Assembly (NCBI RefSeq): GCF_900699785.1
Contig: NZ_LR535679.1
Coordinates: 558,001 to 622,000 of the forward strand
DNA length: 64,000 nt
Reading direction: 5' to 3'
Source: Campylobacter showae
GTDB taxonomy: Bacteria; Campylobacterota; Campylobacteria; Campylobacterales; Campylobacteraceae
Shown here: positions 59,730 to 64,000 of the stretch, in pieces
Layout of the letters: each line of letters begins with the position of its first letter
Position numbering within the stretch: the stretch's first letter is position 1
The notes under the pieces: generated by a model
Seen by the model: the letters and a program-made list of their open reading frames with translations, nothing else
The model's database searches: none
Told to the model about the DNA's origin: nothing
Position numbers and translations under genes: made by a program

Positions 59730-61736
59730 TTAAAATTTATAAGAGATGTTAACCTTAAAGTTTCTGCCCGGCTCCCAGTCGATAGCGTTTGCATCGCCCG
59801 TGTATTCGGCCATTCTTTGAGAGTGCGAGACGTAGGCTTTGTTAAATACGTTGTAAACGCCCGCGTTTATCTCAAGTCCTTTAAATTTACCGCCGCTTGG
59901 CGCATAAGTGAGATAGACGTCGCTCACGGCGTAGCTCGGGATATGTACGGCCGCGTCGTTGCCAGCACTCGTCGTGTCTTTAGAAGCAAAATAAATAAGG
60001 TTATAACCAACAAGCGTATCGATAGCGTTTATCGAATACTCGGCGTTAAAGGTGTATTTGTCGCCCTGGTCGCGGTAGCCGATGATATTTGACGTGTAGT
60101 AGCCGCCGCTGCCGTTTCTTACGCGGTCTTTATATCTTACTTTTTGATGAGTATAGCTAGCGCCTAAGCTTAGCGCGTCGAGGTTTAGTCTCGCCAAAAG
60201 CTCGACGCCGTCGATATCCGCGCCGCCTGCGTTGATCCTATAGAGCACCGGATTTACACGCCCGCCTGCTGCGTTATTGTCTACGATTAGATTTTTGTAT
60301 TTGGTTTTAAAGTATTTAGCCACGAAGCTAACGTGTCCCGTTTCGCTAAACTCGCCCTTGTAGCGTCCGCCGATCTCGTAGCTATCGCCCGTAGTGGCCT
60401 TTAGATAAGGGTTTGCTCTATATCCTAGCGCCGTACCCCTACTAGCGCCGCTAGCTAGCATAGACTCCATAACGTCCGGTCCTCTAAACACTTTAGCGTA
60501 GCTGGCAAATACTCCAAGCCCTTTCATAAACTCGTAATCAAGCGCTAAAGCCGGCGTAAATTCGTCAAATTTGTATTTGTACCCGCCGATATTTGCGCCC
60601 GTGCCGTTATATGTCTTTAGCTCGTGGCGCTCGTATCTGATGCCAGGAGTCACGGTAAGTCCCGCAAATTTGATCGCGTCCTCTAAGTAAAACGAGTAGT
60701 TGTTTACTTTTTCGGGACGGTTGTTTTGCGGTTTGTTAAAGTTCTCGCTGTGGTAGTACTCCGCGCCGTATCTTAGCGTTTGCGTCACGTCGCCCGTCTC
60801 TATCGCGGTTTTTGCTTTCGCACTTAGGCCTCTAGTTTTTACGCCCCATTTGCTACCGTCGATTCTCTGATGCTTCGTATGATAGGCCGTTACGTCGAGA
60901 TTTAGCAGTTCACTCGGCGTAAATTCATACTTTAGCGTCGTCGTATCGCGCTCGTATTTACGATCGGCGTCGGCGTTGCCTCCGCTATGCCAGCTGCCAA
61001 ACTCCGCCCTCAACGGATAAAGTCCCTTATAGTGGTTGTGTTCGTGAGAGAGCGATATCCTGTGCGCGTCTAAAAAGCTATACCCGAGCTTAAAAAGATA
61101 GCTAAGGTCGTTGCCGTCGCCGCCGATTTTCTTACCGTTACCGCTCTTGCCGTAGTCGTAGCCCTTATGATTTATCGCGGCTAAAAAGTCAAGTCCCTCG
61201 ACGGGCGCGGTAAAAACCATGAGTCCTTGCGAAAATTCGTCGTTATTTGAGGCATAGCCCGTTTTGATTTTGGCGCCAATGATTTCGCCCTCTTCCAGCA
61301 GGTCTCTAGCATCCACCGTCCTAAAGGCTACCGAACCGCCCAGAGCCCCAGCGCCGTTTACCACAGAGCGCGAGCCGACCTCAACGTCGATGGCTTTGAT
61401 CAGATCGGGGTCGATTAGTAGGTCTGCGTTGTGGTGAAAGGTATTTCCATTTTGTTTCGCGCCGTCGATCGTGATATTTAAGCCGCGGTCGCTCACGCCT
61501 CTCATGTAGATTTTTTGGTTCATGCCGTTCGTGCCGCCCACATAAACGCCCGGGATATCGCGCATGACGTCTTTTAGTATGCCTGCGTTTCTCGTGCTTA
61601 TTTTTACGTCGTCAACGCCGTAGCCGCCGCTAGTGCTGCTTACCTCTACGCCGCTTAGCGTTACGTTCTCGGCGGCATTTGCGCCGATAGCCAGAGCCGC
61701 TACGAAAGAAATTTTCGCAACATTGTTAAAACTCAT
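59730..61736 (-). CDS. TonB-dependent haem/transferrin-class outer-membrane receptor
   Basis: A 668-residue TonB-dependent receptor. Signal peptide about residues 1-21; TonB box region NVTLSGVEV; plug domain with DVMRDIPGVYVGGTNG and IYMRGVSDRGLNITIDGAKQ; a 22-strand barrel ending in FKVNISYKF (C-terminal Phe). VFRGPDVMESML and YRANPYLKATTGDSYEIGGRYK correspond to the FRAP and NPNL boxes of haem/haemoglobin receptors (HmuR/ChuA/HgbA class). It is divergent from exbB-exbD-tonB with a 217-nt regulatory gap, an iron-uptake layout known in C. jejuni. SD is AGAGGAGA. The ligand may be haem, haemoglobin or transferrin. Confidence 0.85.
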   Translation of the reverse strand: MSFNNVAKISFVAALAIGANAAENVTLSGVEVSSTSGGYGVDDVKISTRNAGILKDVMRDIPGVYVGGTNGMNQKIYMRGVSDRGLNITIDGAKQNGNTFHHNADLLIDPDLIKAIDVEVGSRSVVNGAGALGGSVAFRTVDARDLLEEGEIIGAKIKTGYASNNDEFSQGLMVFTAPVEGLDFLAAINHKGYDYGKSGNGKKIGGDGNDLSYLFKLGYSFLDAHRISLSHEHNHYKGLYPLRAEFGSWHSGGNADADRKYERDTTTLKYEFTPSELLNLDVTAYHTKHQRIDGSKWGVKTRGLSAKAKTAIETGDVTQTLRYGAEYYHSENFNKPQNNRPEKVNNYSFYLEDAIKFAGLTVTPGIRYERHELKTYNGTGANIGGYKYKFDEFTPALALDYEFMKGLGVFASYAKVFRGPDVMESMLASGASRGTALGYRANPYLKATTGDSYEIGGRYKGEFSETGHVSFVAKYFKTKYKNLIVDNNAAGGRVNPVLYRINAGGADIDGVELLARLNLDALSLGASYTHQKVRYKDRVRNGSGGYYTSNIIGYRDQGDKYTFNAEYSINAIDTLVGYNLIYFASKDTTSAGNDAAVHIPSYAVSDVYLTYAPSGGKFKGLEINAGVYNVFNKAYVSHSQRMAEYTGDANAIDWEPGRNFKVNISYKF

Positions 61737-61849
61737 TTTTTCTCCTCTTTAAATTTAAGAAAATTTGCGTTGATTTAGAAAAATATTTAAATTTTGTTTT
61801 CTTTAATCTGCTCAAATTTTGAAAACGAATACTACAATCTTAAGACTAA

Positions 61850-61873
61850 ATTTTAGATAAATTTATCTAAAAT
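61850..61873. promoter_or_regulatory. 24-bp perfect palindrome, candidate operator
   Basis: ATTTTAGATAAATTTATCTAAAAT is exactly self-complementary, centred between 61861 and 61862 in the gap between the divergent receptor and exbB genes. It is AT-rich like Fur boxes but is not a plain match to the Fur consensus. A dimeric regulator site serving both transcription units is the simplest reading. Confidence 0.6.
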
Positions 61874-61889
61874 ATTACTTGCTTATTCG

Positions 61890-61902
61890 TTATTGACAAT
61901 AA
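61890..61902. promoter_or_regulatory. Inverted repeat TTATTG-A-CAATAA over the exbB -35
   Basis: A 6-1-6 inverted repeat overlapping TTGACA at 61893-61898. Its position over the -35 would let a bound repressor block exbB transcription. It resembles a Fur half-site pattern only loosely (Fur boxes are 7-1-7 or 9-1-9). Confidence 0.5.
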
Positions 61903-61922
61903 ATACCATAATCTGATATAAT
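61893..61922 (+). promoter_or_regulatory. exbB-exbD-tonB promoter
   Basis: TTGACA (61893-61898), an 18-nt spacer and TATAAT (61917-61922) in an extended -10 (TGATATAAT). It is the best sigma-70 promoter in the window, 31 nt before the exbB ATG; SD AGAAGG. Confidence 0.85.
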
Positions 61923-61953
61923 TGCCGCGCAAATTTTAGTAAGAAGGCATTAA

Positions 61954-62382
61954 ATGGAATTTCTCAAACACAACGTCGATTACGTTATCATCGGTATTTT
62001 AGGGCTTATGAGCTTTGTCGTAGTATGGCTCACGATAGAGCGCTTGATCTTTTACGCAAACGTTAAATTTGAAAACTACAAGAATCAAGACGACTTTGAA
62101 GAGAGCGTAACTAGAAATTTAACAACGCTTTATATAGTTTATTCAAATGCGCCGTATATCGGACTTTTGGGTACGGTCGCGGGCATCATGGTGACCTTTT
62201 ACGACATGGGTATGAGCGGCGGCATCGACACTAAAAGCATCATGGTCGGCCTGTCTCTCGCGCTAAAAGCAACCGCGCTAGGCCTAATCGTCGCAATACC
62301 GACGCTAATGATCTACAACGCGTTTATGAGAAAAGTGGACGTTTTAGTAAACCGCTACAAGGCTTCACGTGAGAATGCCTAA
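61954..62382 (+). CDS. exbB: Biopolymer transport protein ExbB
   Basis: A 142-residue short ExbB with three membrane helices: VDYVIIGILGLMSFVVVWLTIERL (about residues 8-31), IGLLGTVAGIMVTFYDMGMSG (about 70-90) and SLALKATALGLIVAIPTLMIYNAF (about 105-128). The GLLGTVAGI and ATALGLIVAIP motifs belong to the MotA/TolQ/ExbB family. It forms the proton channel that powers TonB. It is first of the exbB-exbD-tonB operon and overlaps exbD by 14 nt. Confidence 0.94.
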   Translation: MEFLKHNVDYVIIGILGLMSFVVVWLTIERLIFYANVKFENYKNQDDFEESVTRNLTTLYIVYSNAPYIGLLGTVAGIMVTFYDMGMSGGIDTKSIMVGLSLALKATALGLIVAIPTLMIYNAFMRKVDVLVNRYKASRENA

Positions 62383-62752
62383 AAAAGAGGGATTAAACGT
62401 AATCCCGCTCATAGATATTATGCTCGTTTTGCTAGCCATCGTGCTTAGCGTTTCGACTTTTATCGCTCAGGGCAATATCAAAATCGACCTACCAAACAGC
62501 GAAAGCGCGGAAAAAAAGCAAGACGAAAACGATAAAATCGCCGTTTTAATTAATAAAGATAATGAATTTTTTATAGGCGAAGAGAAAATCGCCGAAGAAA
62601 ATTTAAAAGAAAAGTTAAACGAGATAAAAAACGAAACGTTAATAGAACTCAAAAGCGATAAAGAGAGTAAATTCGACTCGTTTATCAAGGTTATCGACAT
62701 ACTAAAAGAAAAAAATCATGAAAACTTCGCTATCACGACAACAACTGAATAG
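62369..62752 (+). CDS. exbD: Biopolymer transport protein ExbD
   Basis: A 127-residue protein: cytoplasmic N-terminus with PKKEGLNVIPLIDIMLVLLAIVL, one membrane helix containing the proton-carrying Asp (LIDIML, about residue 16), and a Lys/Glu-rich periplasmic domain. I chose GTG 62369 (giving an MRMPKKEGLN-type start as in related ExbD); ATG 62375 is an alternative. It overlaps exbB by 14 nt and tonB by 35 nt, so expression is tightly coupled. Confidence 0.92.
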   Translation: MRMPKKEGLNVIPLIDIMLVLLAIVLSVSTFIAQGNIKIDLPNSESAEKKQDENDKIAVLINKDNEFFIGEEKIAEENLKEKLNEIKNETLIELKSDKESKFDSFIKVIDILKEKNHENFAITTTTE

Positions 62753-63569
62753 ACGCGCCAGCTTTACGGGGCTTGGCGTCTCTATCCTGTTGCACTCTAT
62801 ACTCATCGGGTCTTTTATCAAATTTTACGAAGAGATAAAACCGATGCCAGAAGAAAAAAGCGTCAAGATAGCGCTAAATACCTTTACGCCGCCAGCAGCT
62901 CCGCTCCCGCCGGCGCCAACTCCCCCGGCCCCGCCGCCTCCGGCACCGCCTGCGCCTCCTCCGCCTGAACCTGTCGTCACTCCGCCGGAGCCGCCAAAGC
63001 CGGTTGAGCCGCCTAAGCCGATAGAAAAGCCAAAACCTGTGGAAAAACCAAAACCGATAGAAAAGCCGGTTGAAAAGCCAAAGCCTAAACCTACGCCAAA
63101 ACCGGTCAAAAAGCCTGAGCCTGAGCCTGAGCCGGAACAGCAAGTCGCGCAAGTAGCACCGCCCGCACAGCCGTCGCCGCCTACTCCTACGCCGCCTGCG
63201 GCGCAGCCAAGCGGCGCTCTAAGCTCGAATGTAAAATCAAATTTACCGCCTAGCGGAGCAGAAACCGTCGGAGAATTTAACTTCGCGACATCAGCCGGCG
63301 ACGAGAGATTTTCTAAAATCCAAAAGGCGATACAAAAGCATCACAAATACCCTAAACGCGCGCAAAAAATGCGCCATCAGGGCGTCGTAGAGGTTAGCTT
63401 TTTATACAAAAAAGACGGCACCGTCCGCGACGTAAAAGTGATAAAAAGCTCGGGCTACGAGACGCTAGACGAGGCCGCGGTCGAGCTCATAAACCGCGCC
63501 GCACCGGATTTTCCGACGCTTGATCGCGACTACGTCATCAAAATCCCGGTTAGCTACAAGCTCACGTAA
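62718..63569 (+). CDS. tonB: Energy transducer TonB
   Basis: A 283-residue TonB. One N-terminal helix (SFTGLGVSILLHSILIGSFI, with the conserved Ser/His face), then a long Pro-rich region (about residues 55-165: Pro-Ala/Pro-Glu repeats, then Lys-Pro repeats with PVEKPKPIEKP) that spans the periplasm. The C-terminal domain follows, with HHKYPKRAQKMRHQGVVEVSFLYKKDG and SSGYETLDEAAVELI. It transmits proton-motive force to the divergent receptor and others. It starts within exbD and ends at a hairpin. Confidence 0.95.
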   Translation: MKTSLSRQQLNRRASFTGLGVSILLHSILIGSFIKFYEEIKPMPEEKSVKIALNTFTPPAAPLPPAPTPPAPPPPAPPAPPPPEPVVTPPEPPKPVEPPKPIEKPKPVEKPKPIEKPVEKPKPKPTPKPVKKPEPEPEPEQQVAQVAPPAQPSPPTPTPPAAQPSGALSSNVKSNLPPSGAETVGEFNFATSAGDERFSKIQKAIQKHHKYPKRAQKMRHQGVVEVSFLYKKDGTVRDVKVIKSSGYETLDEAAVELINRAAPDFPTLDRDYVIKIPVSYKLT

Positions 63570-63598
63570 ATTTAAGCCGTTTTTGCGGCTTAAATTTT
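63568..63598. terminator. tonB terminator hairpin with AAATTT arms
   Basis: AAATTTAAGCCG (63568-63579) and CGGCTTAAATTT (63586-63597) form a perfect 12-bp stem around a TTTTTG loop, overlapping the tonB stop codon. It is followed by TAC rather than a U-run; the AT-rich base of the stem may help RNA release. Confidence 0.65.
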
Positions 63599-64000
63599 AC
63601 TTCTAAGTTTGCTCGCATGATTTCAAATTCTGATGCAAAAATGAAATTTGACGCGCTAAATTTTATTAAATCGCCCGCTCAAATTTGACGTTAAATTTGT
63701 CGCCATCTCGGTAGCGCGTAAGGCAAAATTTGAAACTAAATTTAAACGGTAAAAGCGCGGATCAGGCCGCGTTCATCTTTAAATTTAAAGCCGTATCGAG
63801 CTTCGACGCAAAAAGCGATTTAAAATTTTAAGCGTCAAATTTTTACGGCACCGTCTTCCTAAATTTTACCAAAATCCTTTTTTCAAATTTTATCTTGCGG
63901 CCGCCAAATATCGGTGACGTCCAAAAACCGCGCTTTCTCGCGCTAAATTAAACGCCGAATTTGCGCTCATAAGCCCTCAAAGCTCGCCTTTATCCTCGTT
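63570..64000. other. 431-nt region after tonB without a recognisable gene
   Basis: Apart from the tonB hairpin, the region has about ten AAATTT-type motifs and no ORF of useful length in any frame. A gene on the minus strand may end at TGA 63977-63979, but only seven codons are visible. No RNA gene recognised. Confidence 0.5.

Noticed and set aside
62825..63152. Gly-rich and Arg-rich minus-strand ORFs opposite tonB
   Set aside because: They are the complement of the Pro-rich TonB linker (CCG/GGC codons); repeated composition keeps all frames open.
63977..64000. Possible C-terminus of a minus-strand gene at the right edge
   Set aside because: Only seven codons before the edge (NEDKGEL then stop); cannot be distinguished from chance.
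1..64000. CRISPR arrays, rRNA, tRNA, transposases, riboswitches
   Set aside because: Gaps were read for direct-repeat arrays, CCA-ended cloverleaf patterns and known transposase motifs; none was convincing. The AAATTT copies are irregularly spaced, unlike CRISPR repeats.

Overview
The window looks like a chromosomal segment of a Campylobacter species outside the C. jejuni/C. coli pair, probably nearer the C. rectus/showae/curvus/concisus group. The evidence is a pgl N-glycosylation locus (pglH-pglI-pglJ), a lipooligosaccharide (LOS) locus bounded by waaC and waaF, and the run gmhA-hldE-hldD-gmhB, cytochrome c, ccoS, ccoI, rho, dnaX. As I recall it, C. jejuni has the same gene order. G+C is moderate, and the motif AAATTT, usually as (T)CAAATTTG(A), is extremely frequent both in gaps and inside genes. 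The species call is an inference; the genus call is firm.

Layout. 1-8709 (minus strand): a tightly overlapped sugar operon, galE, ugd, an ecotin-type protease inhibitor, a UDP-HexNAc dehydrogenase, a flippase and a GT25 transferase, then pglH, pglI and the first part of pglJ. 8893-10877: a signal-peptide-bearing ATP-dependent DNA ligase and a UDP-glucuronate 4-epimerase. 11097-13628: an exported beta-helix protein and a DnaQ-like exonuclease. 13692-28021: the LOS locus, with six GT9 (heptosyltransferase-family) genes, three GT4 genes, a GT2, an acyltransferase, a polysaccharide deacetylase and an AT-rich O-antigen-ligase-like gene. 28328-29891: a YolD/Y-family polymerase pair. 29986-33445: ADP-heptose synthesis. 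33589-39701: two small cytochromes c, a quinone reductase, ccoS/ccoI and a CDF metal exporter. 39844-46334: rho, a stop-interrupted outer-membrane protein, dnaX, a 36-residue lipoprotein and nusA. 46483-52605: an HP0268-type protein, miaB, a DUF374 acyltransferase, a membrane protein, a PilM/N/O-like trio and a DUF438/hemerythrin/PAS protein. 52732-59366: tilS, rimO, panC, prfB, a small unknown, an RclA-like oxidoreductase and an Hcp-like Sel1 lipoprotein. 59730-63569: a haem/transferrin-class TonB-dependent receptor divergent from exbB-exbD-tonB.

How the parts fit. Most of the first half builds surface sugars: nucleotide-sugar precursors, flippase and transferases for glycans, then LOS core assembly on heptose made by GmhA/HldE/GmhB/HldD. 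The second half is housekeeping (transcription termination, replication, tRNA and ribosome modification, translation release) with respiration and iron-uptake modules.

Most interesting signals. (1) AAATTT is a RAATTY site, the sequence whose methylation licenses DNA uptake in C. jejuni. Here it is massively over-represented, sits as inverted pairs in several terminator-like hairpins, and has spread into genes as in-frame low-complexity inserts (waaF, dnaX, a DUF438 protein, several glycosyltransferases). This pattern resembles Neisseria uptake sequences. (2) An ecotin gene lies inside the surface-polysaccharide operon. (3) A Firmicutes-style YolD/Y-polymerase pair lies between waaF and gmhA. 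(4) Two genes are broken by small lesions. (5) The receptor/exbB gap contains a 24-bp perfect palindrome. No CRISPR array, rRNA, tRNA or insertion sequence was recognised.
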